Shown here piece by piece: positions 6,235-15,818 of a stretch of 64,000 nucleotides of DNA. The position numbers were made by a program, and so were the translations under genes. Under the pieces are notes generated by a model that worked only from the letters and a program-made list of their open reading frames with translations, was not told where the DNA came from and ran no database searches. Position 1 is the first letter of the stretch. Each line of letters opens with the position of its first letter. Where the stretch lies: the NCBI GenBank assembly GCA_016208975.1, contig JACQXA010000001.1, positions 189,834 through 253,833 of the forward strand. Reading direction: 5' to 3'. This DNA comes from Nitrospinota bacterium (GTDB lineage: Bacteria > Nitrospinota_A > UBA7883 > JACRLM01).

Positions 6235-8574
6235 ATGGCGCGACATCCGGTCATCGCGTTTCTAGCCGCCATCTCACTGGTTTTTTCCCTAACCGCCTGC
6301 GTTTCTGGCGTCGCCAAGGAAAAGATCCCGCCACGGTTTACCGGCGGGGAGGCGTTCGAACAGGGGCTTGTCCTATACGTCCGGGGCGAACTCGACGACG
6401 CCGCCGACAGGATTAACGAAGCAATCAAGAAGAATCCGCACGACCTGCGCGCAAGAGATCTGGCCGAGATGATCGCCATGGAGCGGGACGGCCACGTAAA
6501 AAATCCGGAGGAGCGGCGTGACATCGAAGAGAAACACCGCGAAATGGTCATCACCGAACCCCTGGGAGGTGAAGAAGTTGCGATGCTGGTCGCGGGGCGG
6601 CATCCTCGTATCCGGCAAGCGGTTTACACTGTGGCCGCCGCCCGTGGCCGCCTGCGTGAGGCCAACGTTTCCGTCGGCCCCGAATTCACACTCTATAGCC
6701 GACTTTCCCCATCGGGATTCATGGTATCCCTTGCGCAAAATCTCTTCGGAGGCCTGTGGAACAGGGACGCGGCTCTTTCCTCCGCGGAATGGGAAGTGAT
6801 CCAGGCCATGGCCGAATACGCGCGTGTTAAAAACGACGCCCTATACAAGGGGATTGAGGTTTATCTGGACCTGCTTGAGGCCGAGGATACCGTCACCATA
6901 CTCGCCGATGAAGTAACGGAACGGGAGCGTCAACTCGCCGTGATCCGGCGGCAGGTAGCCCACGGATTTCTTCCGTCGGTGGAGACTCCCCGCATCCAGG
7001 CGCATCACGAAACGGCCAAATCTGTGCTGGCCACAATGACCGAGGAGAGGAACTTAGCCCGGATTAGGCTAAACGGCTTTATGGGGCGCCCCCACGAGGC
7101 TCCGCTTCCGGTGCGGCGGCAAAGGATTCTTATCTCCCAGCCGGTCAACTTCTACCAAACGCTAAGCGGTTCCGTCTCGTCCCGGCCCGAAATTGCCCGC
7201 GCCGATGCTGAGGTCGGCCACTACCGCGGCGTCAAGAAGGAGACCGAGACCGCGGCCCCCGACATCGACCTGAAGGCCGCTTACGGCTCGTCAAGTCAGG
7301 CGGCGGAAGGGGATTTTCTTACCGGTACTTCTTTGGGAATACGTATTTCCGCGCCGATTTTGGTTCTGCCGTTGCAAAAGGCCAGGTCTGACAGGATGGA
7401 AGCGTTCGTCCGCCGCCTCGAACATGAGGCCCGCTGGACCGAGGCGGTCATGATCGAGGAAGCCGGCCGCGCATACCAGCTTTTTAGCGCACAACAACAG
7501 GTTCTGGCCGCCCAGTTGGCCCAACTCAAAACCGGGTATTTGACCGTGTGGAGGGATGAAGCCGCGCTTCGGTGGGCCGGCGGCGATTCTTTGCCGGTTC
7601 TCCTTAACAACCGGAGCGAGCATCTGCTCCTGCGCAGGCGCGCCCTGAACGAATATTACGGACTTCAAAAGGCCGCTACGGCGCTCCAACGAGCTTTGGG
7701 CGACCTGCCGGAGAAGGTGCGCTTCGAGGACAGCGCCGCGCCAACCGCTTCGGATCAACTCTTTGACACCTTAACATATGGCCCGGCCCGGCATGGCCGG
7801 GGCCTATGGGTATGGAAGGCGCCATTTCTGGACGATGAGAAAGAGCGAAGCTTCTTCCTGGACTTTTTGGAAGCCCGGCGCATAGACACCTTGTTTTACT
7901 CAGCCGGTTTCAAGCTTCTTTCCGAAAAAGCTGAAGCGTTGGCGGCCTTCCTGACCGCGGCTCACGCCCGGGGAATCAAGGTTCACGCTCTCTCGGGCGC
8001 CCCATCCTGGGCCGCAGAGCCGGCCCGCGCCGCAGAGTACGTGGCCGCCGTAGTAGCGTTCAACAAAAATGCCACACGCCAGCAGGCGCGGTTCGACGCG
8101 GTTCATCTCGATATAGAGCCACACGCCGATTCCCGATGGAAAAAGGACCGGGTCGGAATGGGCTACGCCCTTCTGGACGCTTTGGAAACAGCCAAGACCG
8201 AGGCCGACACCGCCCATATTCCGCTGGCCATAGACCTTCCCGACTGGTATGACACGATCATGCTGAAAGATGGGAACCTGGCCGAAGCGGCGATGGCGAA
8301 GGCGGACATGGTGGCCTTGATGGCGTATCGAAAAAATGCGAAAAGCGTGCAAAATGCGACGGTCGGCGAGGAATATATCGCCGCGAACTCCAATCAACGA
8401 CTCTGGATCGGCCTCTCAACTGATCCAGCCCATCTTGGCGGCTCCCGGCGGCTTATGAGTCCGAACTTCGAGATTCTGCTCGACGATACCGAAGAACGGC
8501 TTCGCGGCAAATCCAATACCTCGGTGGCGATTCACGACTACGCCCGCTACCGCCGACTGATAATTGAACAATGA
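6235..8574 (+). CDS. lipoprotein fusion: TolC-like outer-membrane exporter plus TIM-barrel glycosidase-like domain
   Basis: The frame extends upstream into the glycosyltransferase, but the ATG at 6235, preceded by GGAGG, begins a lipoprotein signal peptide ending in SLTAC, giving 779 residues. Residues 30-90 are helical, TPR-like. Residues about 110-510 match the outer-membrane efflux (TolC) pattern, with two long-helix repeats beginning VAGRHPRIRQAV and SRPEIARADAEV. Residues about 517-775 form a separate alpha/beta-barrel-like domain beginning RGLWVWKAPFLDD, with strand ends FDAVHLDIEPH, PLAIDLPDWYD and ADMVALMAY. The pattern is that of glycoside-hydrolase barrels, where the acidic residues after strand 4 (DIEPH) would be catalytic. 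The fusion ties a glycan-active domain to the export duct. Activity is inferred only. Confidence 0.75.
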   Translation: MARHPVIAFLAAISLVFSLTACVSGVAKEKIPPRFTGGEAFEQGLVLYVRGELDDAADRINEAIKKNPHDLRARDLAEMIAMERDGHVKNPEERRDIEEKHREMVITEPLGGEEVAMLVAGRHPRIRQAVYTVAAARGRLREANVSVGPEFTLYSRLSPSGFMVSLAQNLFGGLWNRDAALSSAEWEVIQAMAEYARVKNDALYKGIEVYLDLLEAEDTVTILADEVTERERQLAVIRRQVAHGFLPSVETPRIQAHHETAKSVLATMTEERNLARIRLNGFMGRPHEAPLPVRRQRILISQPVNFYQTLSGSVSSRPEIARADAEVGHYRGVKKETETAAPDIDLKAAYGSSSQAAEGDFLTGTSLGIRISAPILVLPLQKARSDRMEAFVRRLEHEARWTEAVMIEEAGRAYQLFSAQQQVLAAQLAQLKTGYLTVWRDEAALRWAGGDSLPVLLNNRSEHLLLRRRALNEYYGLQKAATALQRALGDLPEKVRFEDSAAPTASDQLFDTLTYGPARHGRGLWVWKAPFLDDEKERSFFLDFLEARRIDTLFYSAGFKLLSEKAEALAAFLTAAHARGIKVHALSGAPSWAAEPARAAEYVAAVVAFNKNATRQQARFDAVHLDIEPHADSRWKKDRVGMGYALLDALETAKTEADTAHIPLAIDLPDWYDTIMLKDGNLAEAAMAKADMVALMAYRKNAKSVQNATVGEEYIAANSNQRLWIGLSTDPAHLGGSRRLMSPNFEILLDDTEERLRGKSNTSVAIHDYARYRRLIIEQ

Positions 8575-8584
8575 GGAACAGACT

Positions 8585-9703
8585 TTGAAATTTAACAAAC
8601 TGAAGAGCTCTACTCCGGATGTGAAAACACAGCCCCCCGGGCGTGGCGCCACGGATCCAACAGGTGGAACACCGGCAAACAAAACCAAGGCGAACCGGAA
8701 CTTTACATGGAATCGTATTTGGGCTGGCATACTGACGCTACTTGTCATCGGCGGTGGAGTTTATCTTTTTGTCAACATTAGTTGGGTGGTTACAACCGGC
8801 ATGGTCAACACCTCAACAACCGCCGTAGCTTCCCTGACGGGCGGCAGGGTCGTTGAAATCATGGTCGGCGACGGAGCTAATGTAAAAGAAGGGCAACCAA
8901 TCATGAAGCTGGCCAATCCGGCCATACAGGCCCGTTATGACGCCGCTAAAGCGCAACTGGATATAGCCCGCGCCCGGTTCACCCGGCTGGAGGCCTCCGG
9001 TTTCGGCGAAAACGTTCAAACCTCGTTCGCAAAACTCTCGAAAGCGCGAATTCGGCATGACGCCGCCGTCCGAAACGCCACCCGGGCAGAACGGTTGCTA
9101 CTCCTTGATGCGATCACCCGCTCCAGATATGAAGATGCGCTAATCCAGTTGGCGGAAACCGCCGCGGACCGGAACCTTGCAGAAGCCGAATGGCGTGGGA
9201 CAAAAGCCGCGTCCAGCACGACTGGCGAAGGAATAGAGGTGGATCTTAAAAACGAAATGTCTGCGGCAGAGGCGTCTTTGTCGGAAGCCGAGGCGGCCTT
9301 GGCAGATCTGACGCTGGTAGCTCCTTCAACCGGGCAAATGACTTGGCTCACGAAAAATCGGGGAGACATAGTGAAACCGTGGGAAGCTGTGGCCCATGTT
9401 ATCAAGCCGGAATACCAGATAATAGATACATACGTGCGTCTTTCGGATCTGAAGGACATCGCTCCCGGTAGCAAGGCGAGCGTCCGGTTCGGCAACTTCG
9501 GAGGCGGACTCGATGGCGTGGTTACGGTCGTCGGCCCCAGGGTAAGCCTCTCTGATGATTCAAATTTCGTTGGGCCGGAGCGGGCCATCACTCCGAGCCG
9601 TATTGACGACCTTGTGACCGTTGTCCAAATCAGGCTTACAAATACCGTCCCTGCCAACATCAAGCCGGGCGAGACGGTCAACGTGTGGATCAAACGAAAC
9701 TGA
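8585..9703 (+). CDS. HlyD-family membrane fusion protein
   Basis: About 372 residues from the TTG at 8585, which has GAGG 8 nt upstream overlapping the stop of the preceding gene; a TTG at 8564 gives seven more residues without a ribosome-binding site. A basic, Pro-rich cytoplasmic start is followed by one membrane helix (WAGILTLLVIGGGVYLFV). A biotinyl-lipoyl-like strand set comes next (VASLTGGRVVEIMVGDGANV), then a helical hairpin and a beta barrel ending NIKPGETVNVWIKRN. Such proteins link an inner-membrane machine to a TolC duct. No ABC ATPase lies nearby, so its inner-membrane partner is probably the processive glycosyltransferase. This completes the export line with the gene just upstream. 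Confidence 0.9.
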   Translation: MKFNKLKSSTPDVKTQPPGRGATDPTGGTPANKTKANRNFTWNRIWAGILTLLVIGGGVYLFVNISWVVTTGMVNTSTTAVASLTGGRVVEIMVGDGANVKEGQPIMKLANPAIQARYDAAKAQLDIARARFTRLEASGFGENVQTSFAKLSKARIRHDAAVRNATRAERLLLLDAITRSRYEDALIQLAETAADRNLAEAEWRGTKAASSTTGEGIEVDLKNEMSAAEASLSEAEAALADLTLVAPSTGQMTWLTKNRGDIVKPWEAVAHVIKPEYQIIDTYVRLSDLKDIAPGSKASVRFGNFGGGLDGVVTVVGPRVSLSDDSNFVGPERAITPSRIDDLVTVVQIRLTNTVPANIKPGETVNVWIKRN

Positions 9704-10057
9704 GTGGATGAGGGTATCATAGCTCTTAAGCAAATCCGGCTTTTTGCTAAAATGGGCATCTTTTCATAAGCCAGCTTGCCGATAGTCTTGCTTATAGCCT
9801 TCTTGAAGCGATGGGTGGACTGCGCCCCTTCTACATCAGCCTGTTGTGCGAGTTTGTCTTGCCGGAAAATCCCATCAGAAATGGTTCAGATTAAGGGGAG
9901 CCCCCTCACATTTATGGCTTCGCTTAAGAAATTGTCCACACTGAAGAACCGTTATAAATTACGGATTGTATTGTTGTTTTGTGTTAGTGAATCAATTTAT
10001 GAATTATAATGAAATGGGGTGAGGGGATTTAATTCGCACTTAGTAGTACGGGATGTT
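9704..10057. other. intergenic region with possible promoter
   Basis: No supported gene; a 77-codon plus frame at 9776-10009 has no ribosome-binding site and no family pattern. A TATAAT at 10005-10010 could be the -10 box for the radical SAM gene, with only weak -35 candidates. No terminator-like hairpin is evident after the HlyD gene. Confidence 0.4.
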
Positions 10058-11614
10058 ATGCGCGTTTTATTAATCGGCCCTTCCGATCCTTCAAAAGGAA
10101 CCTATTCCTTTATGGCCCCGCCATTAGGAATCTGGCGGATATGCGGGTTTTTACGGTCAAATGGCATTGAATGCCAGGTTTTCGACCCGAATCTTTATGA
10201 TTTCCCCAATGAGCAATTAGCCCGGATTCTTCTGACTTTGGATTATCAAGTAGTCGGTTTTTCGATGAACGGCTTAACGCTTCATCATGACCTGGCGCTT
10301 GTTCACATGGCTAAAAGTTTTTCCCCTTCATCGCTTCTTGTTGCAGGGGGAGTTGAGGCCACATTCAATCACGAACTTATCATGTCAGCGTCTCCGGTGG
10401 ACGTGATTATCCTGGGTGAGGGGGAGTTTCCGCTTTTTGATATATGCAATGCCGCGCAAAAAGGTTCTGGCTTTGAGGGAATTAAAGGCGCGGTGGTTCG
10501 CACATTGAACGGGCCTAAAGTAACATTGAACAGGCCAATGTGTTATGAAGAATATTGCCATGTAAGTTCAATGATTCCTTTAGAGGACATCCCGTTTGAA
10601 GCTTATTGGGAGAAGCTGAAAAAGCTGAGGGGAATTGAGCCAGGCGATATTGATGAACAAGACTTGAGGGAGATCCACAGTATCCGGTTGATGACCCTGA
10701 ATTACTGCCCGTTAAAGTGCTCTTTCTGTTCTTACACAAACTTTCTCAATGTGGCTAGCGGGAAAAAGGGGGTAAAAGCGTGGCGGTTGCCTGCTGAAAC
10801 GGTTTTGCGGTTGGTTAAAAAAGCCTATGCCGCCCATCCAGAAGTGCGGACGATCATTTTTCAGGATGACCTGTTCACCTTCAAAGATGACAAGCGTCTC
10901 AAACCATTATGCGAGGGTATCCTTTTAGCTAAAAAGAACGGGGAATTAGGCGCGAAAATAGAGTTCATCTGTTCAAACCGTGTGGACACGATCCCCACTG
11001 GAGACCTTGCTATGATGCGTAACGCCGGATTCAGGCTGATAGGTTACGGAATTGAATCTTTCTCTCTCAGGGTACTCAAAGAGTTCAACAAATCCATAAT
11101 TTACAACGCCATCGAGCCGGTGATAAATAATACAATTAAAGCGGGCATCACGCCGTTCTTGAACATAATCCTTTCGTCGCCGGAATCAACTATGGATGAC
11201 ATAGTGGTCACCCTGCAAAAGGTCTTTGAATACCAGCGCAAGGGATGCGAGACAAGCATCTATCCATATGTAATTCCCTTCACCGGCGCGGAACTTTCCG
11301 GAAAAGCCGCCCATGATTCTTCCATGGTAAAAGAAGTGGCGCATATTCCCGGCGAAGAAGGCTCATTTACAAGGCCAACAAAAATATTGCCCAAGGACGA
11401 CTTGGCGAGAGATTTCATAGAAGAGCTGGAAACCATGGTAAAGCGGGAAGCCAAGATGGTAATGGACGAGCTGGAGGTAACGCACATGCCATCACGGATG
11501 AAGGGGTTGATTACCACTTACACGGCCGCGAAGATAATGGAAAAAAGGAAAATACGCATATCTTTCAAGCCTGAAGATGTCATGTCCTTTATTCTTGAAA
11601 GGCGGAGAAATTGA
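10058..11614 (+). CDS. B12-binding radical SAM protein
   Basis: The ATG at 10058 begins MRVLLIGPSDPSKG, the usual start of a cobalamin-binding Rossmann domain, so I prefer it over the GTG 13 codons upstream; this gives 518 residues. Residues 1-150 are the B12-binding-like domain (PPLGIWRICGFLRSNG, VVGFSMNG, LVAGGVEAT, ILGEGE). The radical SAM barrel starts near residue 216 with CPLKCSFCS (CxxxCxxC, binding the [4Fe-4S] that cleaves SAM), followed by FQDDLF and YGIES strands. Relatives methylate unactivated carbons or rearrange lipids, sugars and cofactors. It heads a plus-strand cluster with a methyltransferase, a glycosyltransferase and envelope proteins, so a lipid- or glycan-modifying step is likely; the substrate cannot be read. 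Confidence 0.88.
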   Translation: MRVLLIGPSDPSKGTYSFMAPPLGIWRICGFLRSNGIECQVFDPNLYDFPNEQLARILLTLDYQVVGFSMNGLTLHHDLALVHMAKSFSPSSLLVAGGVEATFNHELIMSASPVDVIILGEGEFPLFDICNAAQKGSGFEGIKGAVVRTLNGPKVTLNRPMCYEEYCHVSSMIPLEDIPFEAYWEKLKKLRGIEPGDIDEQDLREIHSIRLMTLNYCPLKCSFCSYTNFLNVASGKKGVKAWRLPAETVLRLVKKAYAAHPEVRTIIFQDDLFTFKDDKRLKPLCEGILLAKKNGELGAKIEFICSNRVDTIPTGDLAMMRNAGFRLIGYGIESFSLRVLKEFNKSIIYNAIEPVINNTIKAGITPFLNIILSSPESTMDDIVVTLQKVFEYQRKGCETSIYPYVIPFTGAELSGKAAHDSSMVKEVAHIPGEEGSFTRPTKILPKDDLARDFIEELETMVKREAKMVMDELEVTHMPSRMKGLITTYTAAKIMEKRKIRISFKPEDVMSFILERRRN

Positions 11615-11678
11615 GGACTCTGAACGCGCGTCCGGATGTATCGCCAGGACGCTTTTGGCCATATTTGTAACTGCGCGC

Positions 11679-12488
11679 ATGAAAATCATTCCGCTATTAG
11701 CCTTGTTTCTGTTTCTTGGCGGAACGGCCCGGGCGCAGGGATTGGAGGAAGATATTGTGTCCTTTTCGCAAGGGACAGGAAAATACGAACTGCTGATGAA
11801 CGCGTATGTGGAGAGTTATTCGTTCGCCAATGACACCACGAAGGGAGAGTCTGTGTCATTCGTGTACAGGGATCTGGACAAGCTGACCCTGTTCGCCGAG
11901 GAGACATACCAGAGCAAGTTCGGGCGCGATGAAAAGCTCTTCAAGGGAGGCGGAGCCTACAGGATAAACGATAAATTCATTGTCCAGGAAATACTGGCCT
12001 ATTCAGGCGATAAATGGACATTCCCCAGCTACTCAACTGATACACAGGTCGTCTATCTTCCAGTGAACTATATCGCCGCGCAAGCCGGATATAAATATCT
12101 TAAGTTTAGCGATGCGAATGTGGACATATATATTTTAGGGGCTACTTATTATCCAATTATCGAGTTTTATATTAACGTACAGTTAATGCATTCAATTTCC
12201 GATTTCGACAATGGCGCCAGGAACGTGCCTAATAATTCATACCTGGCAAAGGCGGGATTCACGCCCGATGCTGACAATGAACTGATCGCTCTGTACTCGA
12301 AAAACTCCGAAAGTTTCATGAGCGTGGACAGGATAGGTGAATTTGAAGCCGATACTTACGGCGCCAACTGGAAAAGCCGCCTTCTGGGCAATTGGTGGAT
12401 GTCATTGTCTTTCACCTATCAGCGCAGGATACATCCAGTGGAAGGCGCGCAAAGGACTTTTGAAGCGGGGGCGATTTACCGATGGTAA
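11679..12488 (+). CDS. YaiO-like outer-membrane beta-barrel protein
   Basis: The ATG at 11679 begins a clean signal peptide (MKIIPLLALFLFLGGTARAQG), giving 269 residues; the longer frame would have to initiate inside the radical SAM gene. The mature part alternates polar and aromatic residues in short strands and ends in FEAGAIYRW, a C-terminal aromatic as in outer-membrane barrels. The pattern 'SYSTDTQVVYLPVNY', then GATYYPIIEFYINVQ fits the YaiO family, which occurs next to exopolysaccharide genes. It may be the secretion or anchoring pore of this second cluster. It overlaps the following methyltransferase by 7 bp. Confidence 0.7.
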   Translation: MKIIPLLALFLFLGGTARAQGLEEDIVSFSQGTGKYELLMNAYVESYSFANDTTKGESVSFVYRDLDKLTLFAEETYQSKFGRDEKLFKGGGAYRINDKFIVQEILAYSGDKWTFPSYSTDTQVVYLPVNYIAAQAGYKYLKFSDANVDIYILGATYYPIIEFYINVQLMHSISDFDNGARNVPNNSYLAKAGFTPDADNELIALYSKNSESFMSVDRIGEFEADTYGANWKSRLLGNWWMSLSFTYQRRIHPVEGAQRTFEAGAIYRW

Positions 12489-13279
12489 CGGCGAAGAAAA
12501 AGGACAGCCCCGGTTACTGGAACAGCCGGGCCATCCAATACGGCGGCTCAACAGGGGGCTATAAGGCCATTTGCTCTTACGGGATGCCTTTTTTCTACAA
12601 TAAATACATTGACCTCATCCAGCAAAAGGCGATGAGAAAAATATTAAGGACGCTGGATATCCGGGGAAAAAGCGTTCTGGACGTGGGATGCGGCGTTGGA
12701 AGATGGTGCCGGATTCTTTCAGGCATGGGAGCGGAAGTGACTGGGGCGGACCTTTCGGAAGAAATGGTGAAAATCGCCAGGGAAAACAGCGAAGGTTACG
12801 GCATCACTTACATCGCCTCACCCGTCTCCTCGATAGACCTTCCTTCGCGCAAGTTCGACCTGGTAACCGCAGTCACGGTCCTCCAGCACATTACAGACGG
12901 CGAGGAGTTCAACAAGAGCGCCGCGAACCTCACCAGGCTCCTGAAAAAGGGGGGCAAGGCGCTGATAATGGAGGTGGCGCCCGGCGGAGGCGCGCCGTAC
13001 ATGTTCAGCGATATCCTGTCGGTCAGGACTGCCGGTCAATATATAGCCGCGTTCAAGGCCGCTGGCGCGGCGCTGGAAGGCGTTTATTCGGTGGACGTCA
13101 CGCCGATAAAGCACAGGCTGTTGCGGCTCACAAAGGGATGGCCCAGGACGCTCATCAATACGCTGATTTTCTTCGCGGTGGTTGTTTCGTTACCAATAGA
13201 CCTGCTTTTCTCGGGAACCAGGCTACTGCAACGCCATTCGTGGCATAAAGTATTCCTCTTCAGCGTTCCGGACGATTAA
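12482..13279 (+). CDS. class I SAM-dependent methyltransferase
   Basis: 265 residues. The SAM-binding motif I is VLDVGCGVGRWCR (near residue 65), followed by VTGADLSEEMVKIAREN (motif II acidic residue), FDLVTAVTVLQHI and the LLKKGGKALIMEVAPGGG segment. The last 60 residues hold a hydrophobic stretch (LINTLIFFAVVVSLPIDLLF) that may sit on the membrane, suggesting a lipid-linked or membrane-bound substrate. It overlaps the YaiO-like gene and is followed after 3 bp by a GTG-started glycosyltransferase, so all are co-translated. Confidence 0.88.
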   Translation: MVTAKKKDSPGYWNSRAIQYGGSTGGYKAICSYGMPFFYNKYIDLIQQKAMRKILRTLDIRGKSVLDVGCGVGRWCRILSGMGAEVTGADLSEEMVKIARENSEGYGITYIASPVSSIDLPSRKFDLVTAVTVLQHITDGEEFNKSAANLTRLLKKGGKALIMEVAPGGGAPYMFSDILSVRTAGQYIAAFKAAGAALEGVYSVDVTPIKHRLLRLTKGWPRTLINTLIFFAVVVSLPIDLLFSGTRLLQRHSWHKVFLFSVPDD

Positions 13280-13282
13280 GCC

Positions 13283-14602
13283 GTGCTTTTGACCATAGCC
13301 GTCTACTTCATATACAACCTGATATTCGTCCTGGATTTATGGGATACATCCCTCCGTATCTACTGGAGGATGAAACACCTGGGGCCCGGAAAGAAGGTGG
13401 GCGGCAAATTCATGGCCTTTCCGACCTCCATACCCATTGAACTTCCCTTCATGCCCGACGAGGAGAAGAAAAAAAGGCTTAAACCTTTCGTAATCCTGGT
13501 CTCCGTTTATAACGCCGAGGGATATATCAGGGAATTCCTTGATAAGCACAGGGACTATCTTGATCACATGCTGATAGTTGACGACCACTCCACGGATCAA
13601 ACTTACCGCATCCTTGAGGAAATGGGCGTCCGCTACACCAGGAACGAGACGAACCTGAAGAAGCCAGCGTCCATCAAGAGGGCGCTAAAGCTCCTTCCCC
13701 CGAATATTGAAACAGTGATCGTGATGGATCCAGACTCACACATCATGGAGTCCGGCTATAATCCGCGCCTGAAAGACCTGGAGGAGGTGTTGTCCGACTT
13801 TCAAAGGAGCGGAGCCTCGGCCTGCGCTGTGCGCATAAACTTAAAAGAGGAGAAAGGGCTCTTGAGCAGGCTTCAGGAGCTGGAATACATGATATGCATC
13901 TCCCTTGGCAGAAAGAGCCTGCTGGACAAGACTGTGCTCTCCGGCATAGCCATCTACCATAGAAAAAACCTGGAGCAGGCCATGGAGGACCACCTCCTGT
14001 CGGTTTACGGCGAGGATTTCATGACCTCCCTGCTTATTTTAAGTAACGGAGGCCGCATATATTACGATGGGAGAGTTTTAGTAGACACCGAGGGCAAGCC
14101 AACAATTAAGGGGCTTATCTCGCAGAGGATAGGCTGGGACCTGGGCTATATAATGGTTTATTTTTACACACTGGCAAGGATCATGCGGAAAAAGGGGCTG
14201 ACGCCCCTTCTGCTGGGTGACGCCAGAATGTTTGTCTTTTACAATTATCTTGTCTATCTCGGCGTTTTCGGAATACTTTCCCACCCTTTGAAACTTGTCA
14301 GCATCGGGGTCTTGCTTGTGAGTTTCGCCAACCTGGCGGTATTGATGATGGGCCTTCCCCTGCTTACAGTCGATACGCTTTATTCGCCATTGTGGTTCCT
14401 TTCCTTTTACATCTCTTACTGCATACTAACAGGAATAATGATCATGTCTGCGGTACAGGGGGCAAAGCGGCGCCGCTATTGGACTTTAATGCCAATCTAT
14501 CCTTTTTACGCCCTGTTCCTGCTAATTATTAGGACCATAGGTTTCACCAATTACATTTCCCTGCTCGCTTTCGGGAAAAAAATCTACCATGACCACTACT
14601 AA
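13283..14602 (+). CDS. second membrane glycosyltransferase family 2
   Basis: 439 residues, GTG start 3 bp after the methyltransferase stop. One membrane helix leads to a GT-A domain: VILVSVYNAE, then VDDHSTDQT (about residue 99), MDPDSH (about 149), GEDF (about 243) and QRIGW (about 281), the last standing where QxxRW sits in processive synthases. Four or more membrane helices make up the C-terminal third. The QRIGW variant lacks the Arg that is usual in processive enzymes, so chain-forming activity is less sure than for the enzyme at 4913. It overlaps the beta-helix gene by 14 bp. Confidence 0.85.
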   Translation: MLLTIAVYFIYNLIFVLDLWDTSLRIYWRMKHLGPGKKVGGKFMAFPTSIPIELPFMPDEEKKKRLKPFVILVSVYNAEGYIREFLDKHRDYLDHMLIVDDHSTDQTYRILEEMGVRYTRNETNLKKPASIKRALKLLPPNIETVIVMDPDSHIMESGYNPRLKDLEEVLSDFQRSGASACAVRINLKEEKGLLSRLQELEYMICISLGRKSLLDKTVLSGIAIYHRKNLEQAMEDHLLSVYGEDFMTSLLILSNGGRIYYDGRVLVDTEGKPTIKGLISQRIGWDLGYIMVYFYTLARIMRKKGLTPLLLGDARMFVFYNYLVYLGVFGILSHPLKLVSIGVLLVSFANLAVLMMGLPLLTVDTLYSPLWFLSFYISYCILTGIMIMSAVQGAKRRRYWTLMPIYPFYALFLLIIRTIGFTNYISLLAFGKKIYHDHY

Positions 14603-15818
14603 CATCAGCAAAAAGACATTCATAGTCTTTCTTATCGCTTTTTCCGTGATCCTCTTTGTGGCGATAAGGCTACTTCCGCACATGGACAAGATAAGCATTT
14701 CTCAGCCTCCAATGATAATTACCGAGTTTACCGTAATGAGCCTTTCTGATCACGGGCCAGATACATTGAGAGATGTCATAAACAGGGTCAACCGACAGCA
14801 GGCGTCAGCCAGGATAATCTTCAAATCCGAAGGGAGCATAAGGCTGGAGGAGCCATTACCCGCGCTGATAAGCGATGGAGCAACGTTGGATGGCGGGGGT
14901 AAAATAAGGATCGACGCAAGCGAAATTAGCGAGACCGGTTACGCATGGACGCTCAAAGGTGATGGCCAGACAGTGTTGGGCCTTGCCATTGCTGGCAAGG
15001 GGGGGAATGGATTGCTGATGCTTTCCAAAAATAGCGGCGTTGAAAAGTGCGTCTTCGATGGGCTGGGGATCGCCATTTCCATCGGCGCCAACCATGTTTA
15101 CGTGAAAGACTCCGTTTTCTCGAAAAATGTGATAGCGGTTGAAGTTCTCGATGAAGCGCAGTTTTCGGACATAACCGCTAACAAGATAAGAAACAGCAAA
15201 AAGTCGGCCGTCTGGGCCGTGTGGAAACAGCGGAAAACGCCGGCGTTGCTTAAGATTGAGAAGAACGAGGTTTCTGGAAACGAAACCGGCGTTGTCCTGG
15301 CTGTGGAGAACGCGAAGTTGCTGGGTAACCACATGACATCCAACAAAGTGGCAGTACATGCGCTAAGCTCCAATAGTATAGAGATCATCGCTAACGAAAT
15401 ATATCAGAATACCCAGCAGGGGATTGTTCTAGAGGAAACCACGGTTAGCTCTGTTTCAAGAAACTCCATATACCAGAACGGCATTTCAGGCCTGCTAATG
15501 AAAAGATCTCCCGGCAACAGGATTGACGGGAACCAGATATATTCGAACGGAGCCTATGGCGTGGCCGAAGTCATGTCTAACGCAAAGTCTTCCATTCTTC
15601 ATAACAGCATCACAGGCAACTTCATTTCCGATAATGGTGATGGGATCTACATGGCCGCCTCATCACCCTTGATAAAGGACAACATCATCACCAAAAACCG
15701 GACGTCTGGAATAATGATACAGGACCGTGCGGCGGGCGCGTCTGGCATAACATCCAATCCGCGAATAGAAACCCAAAGAGAGATGACCGATAGCGTTAAA
15801 GGCGGCCCGAATGAATGA
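14589..15818 (+). CDS. periplasmic right-handed beta-helix (NosD/AlgG-like) protein
   Basis: 409 residues with one N-terminal membrane anchor or signal (FIVFLIAFSVILFVAIRLL). From about residue 110 on there are many 20-24-residue coils of the parallel beta-helix type: IANEIYQNTQQGIVLEET, then SRNSIYQNGISGLLMK, DGNQIYSNGAYGV and KDNIITKNRTSGIMI. NosD, AlgG and mannuronan epimerase-type carbohydrate-active proteins share this pattern. In a glycosyltransferase cluster an epimerase or lyase acting on the nascent polymer in the periplasm is the best guess. I cannot identify catalytic residues. Confidence 0.75.
   Translation: MTTTNISKKTFIVFLIAFSVILFVAIRLLPHMDKISISQPPMIITEFTVMSLSDHGPDTLRDVINRVNRQQASARIIFKSEGSIRLEEPLPALISDGATLDGGGKIRIDASEISETGYAWTLKGDGQTVLGLAIAGKGGNGLLMLSKNSGVEKCVFDGLGIAISIGANHVYVKDSVFSKNVIAVEVLDEAQFSDITANKIRNSKKSAVWAVWKQRKTPALLKIEKNEVSGNETGVVLAVENAKLLGNHMTSNKVAVHALSSNSIEIIANEIYQNTQQGIVLEETTVSSVSRNSIYQNGISGLLMKRSPGNRIDGNQIYSNGAYGVAEVMSNAKSSILHNSITGNFISDNGDGIYMAASSPLIKDNIITKNRTSGIMIQDRAAGASGITSNPRIETQREMTDSVKGGPNE

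Noticed and set aside
9776-10009. 77-codon ORF between the HlyD and B12-radical SAM genes
   Set aside because: No ribosome-binding site, codon use unlike neighbours, overlaps the likely promoter.
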